This document shows, piece after piece, positions 34,685-45,185 of a stretch of 64,000 nt of DNA (the stretch's first letter is position 1; each line of letters begins with the position of its first letter). Position numbers and translations under genes: made by a program. The DNA is from Tuctoria greenei (taxonomy: Eukaryota > Streptophyta > Magnoliopsida > Poales > Poaceae). The notes beneath the pieces were generated by a model that was given only the letters and a program-made list of their open reading frames with translations, searched no databases and was not told the DNA's origin. The stretch spans positions 166,554,929 through 166,618,928 of the forward strand of contig JAYESD010000009.1 of the NCBI GenBank assembly GCA_036927565.1. Reading direction: 5' to 3'.

Positions 34685-37600
34685 TTAAGTGTAGAACTTA
34701 CGGAGGTGCTCAATATTCCAAGGATTTGGGAGAGGTGTCCCATCCTCGGTAGCCAAGCGAACGCTTCCGGGATGGGATACTTTAATCACTCGGAAGGGTC
34801 CCTCCCAGCCGGGGGAGAGTTTGTTTAACCCTTCTCTGGATTGTATTCTCCGTAGCACCAGATCGCCTTCCTCGAGCTGTCGGTTGTGTACATGCCGCTG
34901 ATGATAGCGCCGAAGAGCTTGGCGGTATTGGGCATTCCGAACAGCTGTTTGGCACCTTCCCTCCTCAAGGAGGTATAGGTCTTCACGTCGGAGCTGGTCC
35001 TGCGTGGCTTCGTCGAAGGTTCGGACCCGGAGTGACTCCAAGGTGATTTCCGGAGGAAGGATTGCTTCAGCTCTGTACACCAGAAAGAAGGGTGTCTCTC
35101 CAGTTGATCGGTTTGGAGATGTCCTGTTGGCCCATAGAGTGGGCGGAAGCTCTTCAATCCAGTTGGCTCCATGCTTTTTCAGGCGCTCATAAGTGTGCGT
35201 TTTGAGTCCTTTTAGTATTTCTGCATTTGCTCTCTCGGCCTGGCCATTACTTGCTGGGTGAGCTACGGAGGCGTAGCAAACTTGAATGCCAAGGTCTTCA
35301 CAATATCCTTGAAATACGGAGCTTGCAAACTGGGTCCCATTATCAGTAATGATCTTGTTTGGGACTCCAAATCTGCATACAATGGACTGCAAGAAATTGA
35401 TAACAGATTGCTTGTTTATTGTCACGACTGGAGTTGCTTCCGGCCACTTGGTGAATTTGTCAATGGCGACATACAGGAACTTGTAACCTCCGACGGCTCT
35501 TGGGAATGGTCCCAAGATATCCATCCCCCACACAGCGAAAGGCCATGTAGGAGGTATCATTTGTAGAGGATGAGCCGGTGTGTGAATTTGTTTTGCATGG
35601 AATTGGCATGCTTTACATTTCTTCACCAGCTCAGTTGCATCCTGGAGTGCTGTAGGCCAGTAGAAGCCATGCCGAAAGGCTTTACCGACCAGCGTGCAGG
35701 AAGACGCGTGGTTCCCACACTCGCCTCCATGGATTTCTGTGAGGAGCTCGCAGCCTTCTTCCCTTGTGATGCACCGCATTAGGACACCGTTGGCACCGCG
35801 CCGGTAGAGATCCCCTTCTACCAGCGTGTATCTTTTAGCCAATCTGACTATTTGGTCAGCGGATACATCATCGTCAGGAAGGATATTGTCTTTCAAGTAG
35901 CTCCGGATCTCCGAGATCCATGCATCGGAGCTAACTTGAGCATTTGAGTCTTGCGTGCTGGGTTGCTCGGAGCTTCCGACAGCACCTACGACCCTTGATG
36001 GCTGCCATGGTAACAGGGCCATCGGGACCGTCAGCTTTGGGGTGCTGATCTCGCCCCCTTCGCTCAGTTCGGCAGGCTGAGCTGTGGGTTTTGACAACCT
36101 CCGGACGAAAGTTCCGTCAGGAGCTTGAGCTCCGGTTGACGCTTTCGTCGAGAGTTCATCGGCTTCAGCGTTGTGGACACGCTGGATGTGGTGGAGATCT
36201 AGGACGTCGAAGTCCTTCTGAAGCCTCTGGACTTCAAGGAGGTAAGCAGCTAGTTGGATATTGTTACAGGAGCATTCACCCTTCACCTGTTTAATGATGA
36301 GCTGCGAATCTCCCTTAACCAACAGCTACTTGACACCATATGATAGTGCCACCTTTAGTCCGTATATGAGTGTTTCATACTCCGCCATGTTGTTGGTCGC
36401 CTTGAAGTCAAGGTGGACCATGTATTTTACCTTCTCCCCAGTTGGTGCGAGGAGAAGGATTCTAGCTCCGGCCCCCTCCTTTTGCATGGAGCCGTCGAAG
36501 TATAGGGTCCAGTGAGGCTCGGTGAAGACCGGAGCCTTGTGTTCCGGCTTCTGCTCACTGAGGCCCCCAGGGTTTGATGGAGAGGGAGTCCATTCTGCCA
36601 TAAAATCCGTCAATGCTTGACTCTTGATTGCTTGTCTTGGAATGAATTCGAGATCGAATTCGGCCAATTCCGCTGCCCACTTTGCAATATTCACAATTGA
36701 ATTTTGATTATGCAAGATTGCTCGTAGTGGGTAGGAGGTCACCACTGAGATCTTGTGAGCTTGGAAGTAATGGCGAAGCTTCCTAGAAGCGATAAGAACT
36801 GCATAGAGCAGTTTATGCACCTCTAGGTATCGAGTCTTGGCGTCATGAAGTACTTCACTGATGAAGTACACTGGGCGCTGGATGGTCCGGACCCTCCCTG
36901 AGGGGCCCGGAGCTTCCTCTTCATTGATCCGGATCCTCCCGGAGGGATCCAAACCTTCATCGGGGACCTCCGGATTCTTGCTGGAAGAACCCGGAACTCC
37001 TTCAGAAGTGACATGGACCCTCTCGGAGGGGTCTGGGTCTTCTGGAGTTACTTCTCGTGGATTTAAGTCTGGGAACTGGGACCCAAACTCACTTTCAGGA
37101 ACCTCTGAACCCTCCCGAAGGGGTCTAGATTCCTGAGCATGGGATGGTTCTGGTCTCTCCGCAACCAGGACCATACTAACGACTTCATCAGTTGCTGAAA
37201 TGTAAAGCAGCAAAGGCTCTCCAGGGTTCGGAGCTACCAAAGTTGGTAGGGTGGTGAGGAGATGTTTTAGCTCCTGGAATGCCTTTTCTGCTTCTTCACA
37301 CCATTGGAATGGCCCGAACTTCCTCAATAGGTTGAAGAAGGGAAGTGCCCATTCTGCCAGTCTTGAAATGAATTGGCTGAGGGCTGCTAGACATCCAGTC
37401 AGCTTCTGGACATCCTTGATGCGGGCTGGTGGCCGCATGTCTTCAATGGCTTTAATCTTCGCCGGATTAGCTTCTATGCCCCGGTGACTTACCAGGAAAC
37501 CAAGAAGTTTTCCGGAGCTAACCCCGAAGACACACTTGTCTGGGTTTAGCTTTGTGCGGGTGACCCGCAGCTTGTCGAAGACAGCCTGCAAGGTGTCAAG

Positions 37601-38188
37601 GAGTGACTCCTTGTTCTTGACCTTGACAACGATGTCATCAACGTACACTTCCACTATGTCTCTAATGAGTTCTTCAAAAGTTTTGTACATAGCTCGTACA
37701 AAGGTTGAAGTTGCATTCTTGAGACCAAATGGCATGGCTGTATAACAGTACAATCCATCTACTGTGATGAAAGAGGTATGCTCTTCATCTTCCCTAGACA
37801 TTCTGTTTTGATGATACCCAGAATATGCGTCTAGGAAACACAGTAATTCACACCCGGAGGTGGAATCCACTATCTGATCTATTCTAGGTAGTGGGAATGG
37901 ATCTTTTGGACACGCCTTATTTAGTGTTGTGTAGTCAATACACATCCGAAGCTTCCCGCCGGCCTTGGGCATAACGACTGGGTTTGCCAGCCATTTTGGG
38001 TGGAAGACTTCCCGGATGAATCCAGCTTCATGCAACTTATTCACTTCTTGTCGAATGAAGTTTTGTCGCTCCACGGATTGCTTCCGAGGCTTTTGATGCA
38101 CGGGCCGAGCATCAGGGTAGATCTTCAGATTGTGCTCAATCACTTCCCTGGGGATCCCAAGCATTTGTGATGGTTGCCAGACAAACAC
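34685..38188 (-). pseudogene. Tat-type pol: reverse transcriptase, two RNase H domains, integrase
   Basis: Reverse transcriptase runs from 38188, with FIREVFHPKWLANPVVMPK, LRMCIDYTTLNKACPKDPFP and the active-site YVDDIVV near 37640. A Pro/Ser/Glu-rich linker (about 37150-36885) precedes the first RNase H (RPVYFISEVL...LRHYFQAHK). The second, archaeal-type RNase H has LYFDGSMQKEGAGA and NNMAEYE. Integrase has an HHCC zinc region (ECGNHASS...CKACQFHAKQ) and a core with WGMDILGPFP, ITDNGTQF and a Glu in SNGQAERANAE. One in-frame TAG at 36328-36326 replaces the Gln seen in the second copy (63190 region). Upstream the frame is lost at the C18 tract. Confidence 0.93.
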
Positions 38189-38235
38189 GTCAACGTTAGC
38201 CCAGAGGAAAGCGATGAGCGTGCGTTTCTATTTGT

Positions 38236-38970
38236 CATTCAGCCCCCCCCCCCCCCCCCCGATATACAGGTGGTCTGAGCGGCATCGAAACCGATTTGGA
38301 CGACCTTGACAGGAATGTCGGTGTCGTCGCTTGGTTGCACACGAGGTGCGAAGGTCGAGCCTCGTTGACGAATGCTCGGGGGTTTTGGAGCTTGCTCCTG
38401 CCTGGAGTCCTCTTCTTGCGCTGTAGTGAGCGCATGAAGTTCCTCCAGAGCGGTTACTCCGGCAGTACGATCTCCGCGGACCCGGAGAACGCCCACTGGT
38501 GTTGGCATCTTCAGCAATAGGTAGCCATAATGAGCAGCTGCCATGAATTTGTACAAGGCAGGCCTACCCAGGATGGCGTTGAAGGGTAAGTTGATCTGAG
38601 CAACGTCAAAGACCAACTTCTCAGTGCGATACTTCTCCTGGGTCCCGAAGGTAGCGGGGAGAGTAATAGCACCGAGTGGGGTGATAGCCCCCGGACCTAC
38701 TCCGTAGAAAGGTCAGGAGGGGTGAAGATCCGAAGGTCAGAGCTGAAGCTTGGTAAAAGCTTCGAAGCTTATGAGGTTCAGCCCCGAACCTCCGTCCACC
38801 ATAACATGGTGGAGCTGAATGTTGTTGATGGTAGGAGATACCATCAAAGGTAACTGGCCCGCTCCAACCATGCTTCGAGGGCAGTCCGAAGCATCAAAGG
38901 TGATGGCTGTGTCCATCCACTTTCGGTGAGGCTCTGCCTTGACTGTAGGAGTTACAGCGGCCATGTCTCA
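38236..38970 (-). pseudogene. Tat-type aspartic protease region
   Basis: The minus strand reads VMVDGGSGLNLISFEAF (active-site DGGS form), then after two TGA stops FDVAQINLPFNAILGRPAL and YKFMAAAHYGYLLLKMP. The ILGRPALY block is typical of the protease of these elements. Stops at 38739-38737 and 38715-38713 are both TGA. The frame runs into the C18 tract at 38243-38260. Confidence 0.85.
38243..38260. repeat. Homopolymer of 18 C
   Basis: The C run (G on the coding strand) lies between protease and reverse transcriptase. The reading frame before it (38616 frame) and after it (38188 frame) differ, so its length shifts the frame. Length may be unstable or mis-called. Confidence 0.9.
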
Positions 38971-40653
38971 TCGCATTGTCTTGAGAACGCGGCAGGAGGT
39001 GATGTCCCATGATCCACCAAAGATGGTGTTCATGGTCTTCCGACGTTCGTTGTCAGAGATGTTGCAGTCATCGTCGACGGAGGTGTAGACGGCCTTCAGG
39101 ACCTTTTTTGGATCCTGAAACCCTAACTCCTCTTCAGCCGGAGCTTCGTCGAATTTTTGTTTTCCTTCCCTCTGTCGTAAAGGAACTTCTTCCCGGCGCT
39201 TGTTGTAGCGCTCGGCAAGGTTTTGGACCTCCCGGTAGTCTTCCAAACTGTGGCTGTCCGTTTTGTGAATTGGACACCACACCTTGGGTTTGCCACCGTC
39301 TGCAGAAGACGGTCAAGGTTGCTTCTCGGGGCATGGCCTCCGGCCACCCGGAGCTGCAGCAGCTGCAGCGTTAGATGCGCCGGCCGATGGCTTCTTCTTG
39401 CCGTTGGTCTTTTTCTTCTTTTTGCCACTCCCGGAGGTAGTGGCTTCACCTTTGGAGGATTTCTTACGATCCTCCGGAGGTGGCTTGGAGTGCATTTCAC
39501 GGCCCTCCGCAGCTCTGGCACATTTGTCAACCAAGCTGAAGAGTTCAGTGACGCTGGTGATCTCCTTGATCGCCAGCTTCTCCAGCATCTTCTTATCTCA
39601 TACACCCTGTCTGAATGCCACAATGACAGAAGTGCTAGAGATAGAAGGGATAGTGTTTCGTACCTGAGAGAATCTTTGGATGAATGATCGCAGGGATTCT
39701 CCCCCTTTCTGCACGATTGCAAAAAGGTCCAGTTCAGTGCCTGGTCGGGTGTACGAACTCCCGAAGTTGGCGGTGAACTGTCGGCACAACTCCTCCCAAC
39801 TGTTGATGGAGTTGGGTGGGAGGCTCATGAACCAGGATCGGGCGGTCCCAATTAAAGCCACTGGAAAATAGTTGGTCATCACGGCCTCATTTCCTCCGGC
39901 TACCAGGATAGCAGTGGAGTAAATCTGAAGAAACTCGGTGGGATTGATGATCCCATCGAATTTCTCCGGCAGATGAGGCCGGAACTTTTGTGGCCACCTG
40001 ACCATACGTAGGTGCATGGCCAGGGCTGAACAACCTCCTCCTACTCCTTCGGGAGAAGGAGCGTTCTGAGCTTCTCGTCTTTCACAAGCACGCTCAATAT
40101 GAACTCGACCGTCTTGTTGACGGAAACGGCAATCAAGCTCAGCCCGGAGGTCATGAGTTGAAAGCCTGGATACCGTGTGAGTGCGTCGCGCCTCGGAGGG
40201 CAACGACGTCACTTGCTGTGACGCAACACGCCTCCTGTTGTTGGAAACGTGCGGACCAAGTCTGCCAGACAAGGTCCGTCGCTGCGATGGGGCTCGTCCT
40301 GAAGGAGGAGGACCCTGGTTGCTAATGCGGTCGGCTACTGCTGCAACCAAGTGTTCCACATTGGCCCTTCACTGCTCCACTGCATCTCGGGATGCATCCG
40401 GAGGTGGTGGGTGCTGTAGGAGAGCACGCGCTGCATGGAGCGCATGTTCTGGATTGTCGTGATTTGTCGACGCAGTGATCGATGCTGGAGCACCATCACG
40501 CTTCCCAGCTTGAATTGCTGGTGGAGGCGGCGGTGGAAGGGTAACTCCTGCTGGAGCTGAGGCTCTCGCTGGTTGCCGCATATTGGAGGGATTACCCCCA
40601 ACCGCTTGAGCAGCAGGCTGGCCGTTGGATGATCCAGCAGCTGAGTTCACCAT
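38971..40653 (-). pseudogene. Tat-type gag
   Basis: The start MVNSAAGSSNGQPAAQAVGG lies 38 bp after the primer site. The N-terminal part is Pro/Ala-rich. The capsid-like retrotrans_gag part is around 40020-39600: PQKFRPHLPEKFDG, RSWFMSLPPNSINSWEELC, and a LRSFIQRFSQVRNTIP block. A basic KKKKKTNGKKK stretch follows (about 39430), then CPIHKTDSHSLEDYREV, which replaces a standard zinc knuckle. In-frame TGA stops at 40371-40369, 39600-39598, 39315-39313 and 38970-38968 interrupt an otherwise single frame. Confidence 0.9.
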
Positions 40654-40671
40654 TCTTGAAATCTCGGGCTC

Positions 40672-40691
40672 CCCCTACCTGGCGCGCCAAC
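40672..40691 (-). other. Primer binding site of the Tat-type element
   Basis: On the minus strand GTTGGCGCGCCAGGTAGGGG directly follows the 5' LTR. Confidence 0.75.
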
Positions 40692-41590
40692 TGTCGGTGG
40701 TTTGACCCGGCAGATCTCCCGACACTACTAAGAGTGTTTCACGGAGTTATAGTTCGGTGTGGGTGCGCAGAGATTCAAGAAGGTGAAATGTATAATGACA
40801 CAATTGTTTACGTGGTTCGGGCCGCCTGAGCGTAATACCCTACTCCACGGGATGTGTTGGTGTTGTATTGGATGTGCGAGCTCAAGTCAAATGACTAGAG
40901 TCCAGAGCGTGTGACAGCAGATCGAGGTCTAAGAGACGATCGATCTCTCAAAGCCCTCTCCAAACTTGTCCCTCTATGTATTGCCGGCCAGTCCTTTTAT
41001 AGTACAAGGACTGTCCGTTACAAGTTAGCCTGGCCCGACATGTGGCCCTGGCAGTTACTCGTATTGATACACATTTTGTGCGTTTAACTACCCTTAATAG
41101 CCGTGTAATGGGCTTTGACAGCACCGTTACTGGTAATAAGGGCTGTCCGATCGTGTGTCATTAATATAGCATTAATGACACTCAATCGGTTCTTGAATTC
41201 CTTGATTCCCCTTTGAAGATCCGGAGCTGTTGTGGAGTCTTCCGGAGGTTTGAGGCCGAAGATCTGACGATTGGACACGTGGCAGCTCCGGAGCATACCG
41301 TGGTAGGTAGGTAGGTCCGGAGCCGCCAGGCACGTGTTAGTTCCGGAGCTTCCCTCGGTCTGGGGTTTGGTCCGGAGGGTGCTGCTATGGTACACATTCC
41401 GGAGCTTCCCCCTTACGGGCGGTAGCTCCGGTTTGATGGTACATGTGACGACCCTAGGATTAACCATGTTGGAGAAGCAGGTCCGGTCACGACTGACATG
41501 TGGGCCTCCGAAGGTCTTCAAATCCAGTAGATGACATTTTCTTAAGATTTTTACAATCCCAAGGGGTATACAGTACTCAAGGTACCGACA
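40692..41590 (-). repeat. 5' LTR of the Tat-type element
   Basis: Plus-strand ends are TGTCGGTGGTTTGACCC and GGTACCGACA. Length is 899 bp against 898 bp for the other copy. This copy drives gag-pol transcription. Confidence 0.95.
40993..41004 (-). promoter_or_regulatory. TATA box of the gag-pol LTR promoter
   Basis: The minus strand reads TACTATAAAAGG within the 5' LTR. The same box is kept in the related LTR at about 55741-55752. Confidence 0.6.
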
Positions 41591-41595
41591 CATCT

Positions 41596-41901
41596 CATCC
41601 ATCCTATCGACACTCGTTCTATCAGCCACCTCTCGATCTTCTAAGGATTAAGAAGATGGCTCGCCATGAAAGGTCCACAACTTATAATATTGCATGAAAT
41701 TGTTTCGACACAAGTGGAACATCACCATCACATTATCGAAACACTTCGAATTATGGTATCTGCTACATGGGCACCACACCTTACTATTGTTTGACAACGA
41801 AAAAGCTCATTGGATAAAAGCATTTGTCTTGGTGAACCACTCCTTTGAGTGACCCCATTCTTTTTTCAACTAGTATACATCCAAGTGCGGTCTTCAGCCA
41901 T
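41596..41901 (-). pseudogene. TNP2 transposase, segment 1 of 6 (N-terminal zinc region)
   Basis: An ATG at 41901-41899 opens MAEDRTWMYTS. Then come EWFTKTNAFIQ, KVWCPCSRYHNSKCF, VMVMFHLCRNNFMQYYKLW and TFHGEPSS. The RCPCxxCxN...HLxxxGF layout is the Transpos_assoc domain found at the N-terminus of TNP2-like proteins. Three or four stops lie in frame. It continues with DRMDEM at 41600 into segment 2 across the gypsy element. Confidence 0.88.
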
Positions 41902-42540
41902 GTTTGAGGCCACACCTTCAAAGTAGACAAATCATTATTAGTTTGATTTTTATGTTATGTCACGCCCCTACAACTAGGCACATAGGTCATAAACCCACTC
42001 AAGAGTGACCGAGGGAACGTGCTTATGACGAGATACGAGATCCGAATCCGGAGGAAATTTCGGTAGCATAACCACGATGTTCTCCAACTGCACGCCCAAA
42101 AAAGATATAGCGGAGAACATTAGAGTTACGCTGTCAAAATCATATCCGAATCCAGATCGCGTACCTAGCTCGTCATAAGCATACCCTCGGTCACTCTCGG
42201 ACTGTCCAAAAAAGAACAATTCTGAACCTGCACGCCTCACATGCCTATCGCATGTGAAACATGTCGATTCGAAACAGATGATGCATTTCTATAGACTACG
42301 TTACTCATTTTCATTTTTGAGTCATTTAAGAGAGAGTAAAGAATGAGAGAGGGGGAGAAAAGTTGGACAGAGATGACACTTTCAAGTCCGGGTCTACCAT
42401 CCACGCACATGCGGGTGATTGGCGTCCTCACTATCGTCGTTAGCCTCCGTGCCTGTCTCGACGCATACGTTACGACTACAACTATTTTTACGACATAAGT
42501 GCATTTAATTCATATCATGTCTTGCCGTGTTGGGCTGCCC
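41902..42540. other. CACTA 5' non-coding region with a fold-back
   Basis: There is no coding signal. 42001-42053 and 42142-42200 are imperfect inverted repeats (AGAGTGACCGAGGG and TGCTTATGACGAG blocks exact on both arms). The complementarity continues inward (GATGTTCTCC / GGAGAACATT). Confidence 0.7.
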
Positions 42541-42950
42541 CAAAACTCGTTTATTTACATATACTAATTAAACAATCAAAAATATTAAACAAATAATATA
42601 AAAAATCTAAATATCAATAAACAATAAATATGAATTAATCTAAAAAATAAACAATCTAAACAAGAATAACAATTTATCTAAATATCAATTAATATAAAAA
42701 ACACTAATCAACTAAACAAGATATTAATCATTATACAAGAATATCATCTAAACAAGACACTGATCATCTAAACAACAAACTAAAAAATTAACCTAACTAA
42801 TTAATCTAAACAATAATACAAGAGTATAATATAAACAATATATTAATCATCTTAACAATACATTGAACAATTAACCTAACTAAACAACAAACTAAACAAT
42901 TATTCTAAATATCAACACAGTAAGCAATTCTAACTAATTCAACACATTAT
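42541..42950. repeat. AT-rich, almost G-free strand
   Basis: Only about a dozen G occur in about 400 plus-strand bases, with words such as CTAAACAA, AATATCAA and TTAATC repeated irregularly. No open frame. It lies in the CACTA 5' leader region. Confidence 0.85.
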
Positions 42951-42959
42951 GAAAAAAAT

Positions 42960-43330
42960 AAAAATTGCAATGGAGCCACGGTGGAGCTCGGATGTAGCAG
43001 AGTGGGGGAGGGGAGGGCGGCCGGAGGAGTGGGGGAGGGAGAGGGCGGCGCCACGGTGGAGAGCGGCTAGGAGGGACGGGGTACTGGTTGGGGGGGGGTG
43101 CACGCTGGGGGTGGCGAGGAGCTTGGGGAGGCGGCGGCACGGTGGGGGCGCCGAGGTGGGTGGCGGCGAGGTGGAGACCGTGGCGGTGGCTTACCTCGAT
43201 GACGACGCGCGTGTGGAGCCAGGGGCGGTGCTAGGGTGGCGAGGGCGCATGGCAGTGGTGCTAGAGCGGCGAGGGCGCGACGCGAGGCGATGGCGGCGCT
43301 AGGGCAGCGAGGCGGAGGCACGACACGAAA
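42960..43330. other. GC-rich CACTA segment, no supported gene
   Basis: A GGAGGGG/GGCGGCG-rich block is open in several frames because stops are rare, not because of coding. Its position next to the CACTA 5' terminus fits an untranslated leader. Confidence 0.5.
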
Positions 43331-43369
43331 AGGAAATGAACAAGCAAGAAGTTTGGCGTGTCGGGCCGG

Positions 43370-43605
43370 GTAGTAAGCTCAGATTTACGATGATGGGCCA
43401 TCGTAATTACGATGTTATTTACGACAGCCCAAGATACCGTCGTAAATAAACGTCAGTTTACGACGATTTAGGTCAATTGTTGTAAATAAGTCGTTTATTT
43501 ATATTTATTTATAATGGCTTTGGTCAGCCTTTGTAAATAATTTAAATAATGACGGCACCGTCGCAAATAAAGTTGGTCGTCGTTTATCGTCAGGTTTCTG
43601 TAGTG
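43370..43605. repeat. CACTA terminus and subterminal repeats (right, 5' end)
   Basis: It ends GGTTTCTGTAGTG (43605). Inside are TTATTTACGACAG, CGTCGTAAATAA, TTTACGACGATTT, TTGTAAATAAG, TTTGTAAATAAT and CGTCGCAAATAA, the same word family as at 5101-5480. Confidence 0.88.
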
Positions 43606-43992
43606 TACAATCTTAATTTGCTAATGTCCTCATTATTTGCGTGGAGAACTTTCATTTTTTATTGCAGATTGCGTGGAGAATTTTGGAATAAAAAACGGAC
43701 AAATAACGATGTCCCTACAACCAACATTATTTCATCATCGTCGATCCTCTCACATGACGAACGACTTGACGGTGAGCATTATCGTGACCACCACGCATGC
43801 TGCGGCCCCCAGCATGAGCCCGGCGGATATGAATGCAAACGCCAGGAAGCTGTCCACGTCCCGGTTCAGCTCCGTCGACTGCACGTCGATCCTGTCGAAC
43901 TCGCGGTCGACGAGGCACTGATTCGTGTCGAAGGTGAAGCCGAGCCCCACCGCCGCGCCGGTCGCCAGCAGCAGCGCGGCGACCACATCGGC

Positions 43993-44209
43993 TGTCAGCA
44001 GCTGCTATGCTACTCGGCTTGCATGTGCGCACCCGACTCCAAGTGGCACATGATGTAATGCTATAAAGGAAGATGAGAGTGGAGAGAATGGGACATGAAA
44101 AGAGAATATTATTACTGAGAACCATTTATTCCTCTTGTTCCCTCTTTTCCTTCCTCAAGGCAACTCGAGTTCTCTCTTTCTTCCTCCCATATCTACAGGG
44201 TTGCTAATA
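43993..44209 (+). repeat. 5' LTR of the gene-carrying element
   Basis: TGTCAGCAGCTGC to GGTTGCTAATA; TATA box CTATAAAGG at 44061-44069. Confidence 0.8.
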
Positions 44210-44211
44210 AT

Positions 44212-44224
44212 TGATATCAGAGCC
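44212..44224 (+). other. Primer binding site (tRNA-iMet type)
   Basis: TGATATCAGAGCC differs by one base from the canonical TGGTATCAGAGCC. Confidence 0.85.
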
Positions 44225-44225
44225 G

Positions 44226-45180
44226 ATGGATCCCAACACGAAACAGCTGCTAGAGTACCTCGCCGAGGAGCGTCTGTCGGACGATTCGTGAGGCGTTCCG
44301 CGAGGCGTTCTCCAAGTACGACACCACGACCGATCTAGCTGCGACGACCGATTTGGAGCGCAACCGCGACACCACGAGCGACCCGCTCACGACGGCTGAT
44401 TCTGAGCAGAAGCTCGCGCTCGAGGTCGAGATGACCCAGCCTGTCGCCGATTTGGAGCCGAAGGTCGCGCCCGAGGTCGAGGAGATCGAGTCTGTCGCCG
44501 ATTCAGAGCAGGAGATCTCGGTGAACTTCGTCGACACACTCAGCGCCCTCGCGCCGCACAGCTTGGAGCGCGGTCGATCTGAATCCAACTTCGTCAGGCA
44601 CCCCGTCATCTCGGAACTACCTCCTCTTCCTTCGACTCCGGTCGTCGCTGCTCCGCTCGCGCCGGCGCTGACGAAGGTGGACTCGCAGGACGACCTCGAT
44701 TCGTTCATTCCCGACGGCGACCACGACTCCCTCGTACTCCCCGACGTCGTCGCCAATGGACCCCGTGCAGATTACCCCGCCCTCGTCGTCAACCCACAGG
44801 ACGCCACCACCGTGGTCCTCGACTCCTTCCGCATCTTCGACTGGAACCGCAACCCGCCGGGCACAGCGGCGTTCGCCGCCTCCCGTATCACCACCAACTC
44901 TGTCGCCCAACTCGCAACGCTCGTGGGGATCCACTTCAGAGACATCTGCATCAAGCACCAGCCGCCGGAAGAGGTGCTAGTCAAGGGCGCGCACAGAGGT
45001 TCAACTGCCTTCTTCAACCTCGTCGCGGCCTGCACCACTCCGCGCCAGCTCTGCGTCCGCCCGCCACTCGCGCATGCCGCCGAGCAGTTCAAGGAGATGG
45101 AAGGAGCCCTGTTCGGCCAGGCGCTGCGAGTTGTCGATGGGGTCGCGTACGGGGCCGCGCGCGGCCGCCTGCGTGACGGG
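44226..45180 (+). pseudogene. ORF region 1 of the gene-carrying element, unknown function
   Basis: An ATG two bases after the primer site opens a short frame (MDPNTKQLLEYLAEERLSDD) that ends at a TGA near 44289. A second frame, open from 44353, continues with Glu/Asp-rich repeats, then SRITTNSVAQLATLVGIHF and RDICIKHQPPEEVLV. I do not recognise this protein. The frame changes near 45180 (GEFGKKLRHRIHHLGHHRLL continues in another frame), so it is not a single intact ORF. Base composition (C-rich third positions) is that of a grass gene and unlike the transposons nearby. Origin by capture is inference. Confidence 0.5.
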
Positions 45181-45185
45181 CGAGT

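Larger units (their letters stand above)
28415..41590 (-). mobile_element. Ty3/gypsy LTR retrotransposon of the Tat type, 13.2 kb, with antisense gene
   Basis: LTRs 28415-29312 and 40692-41590 flank gag-protease-RT-RNase H-RNase H-integrase on the minus strand and a long antisense gene on the plus strand between integrase and the 3' LTR. The target duplication CATCT is exact (28410-28414, 41591-41595) and falls inside TNP2. Two RNase H domains and the spacer with an antisense ORF are typical of Tat elements. The LTRs differ at about 30 of 900 positions by eye. Multiple stops and a frameshift show it cannot encode its proteins now. Confidence 0.95.
5085..43605 (-). mobile_element. CACTA (En/Spm) DNA transposon with nested LTR retrotransposons
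   Basis: The left end is CACTACAAAAAAAACC (5085) and the right end, read inward on the minus strand, is CACTACAGAAACC (43605). Both ends carry many copies of the same subterminal word in both orientations, CGTCGTAAATAA/TTATTTACGACGG (5101-5480 and 43380-43590). Between them a TNP2 gene and a PTTA gene lie on the minus strand in the usual CACTA order. Removing five insertions that have their own target duplications leaves roughly 10-11 kb, a normal CACTA size. The 3-bp duplications at the ends do not match exactly (CGC left, TAC right), although TAC also occurs at 5080-5082 with two extra bases GC before the terminus. Many stops make it non-functional. Confidence 0.85.

Noticed and set aside
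5082..43608. A clean 3-bp target duplication for the large CACTA
   Set aside because: The flanks are CGC and TAC. A possible TAC lies two bases away from the left end, but that needs an extra GC and is not counted as proof.
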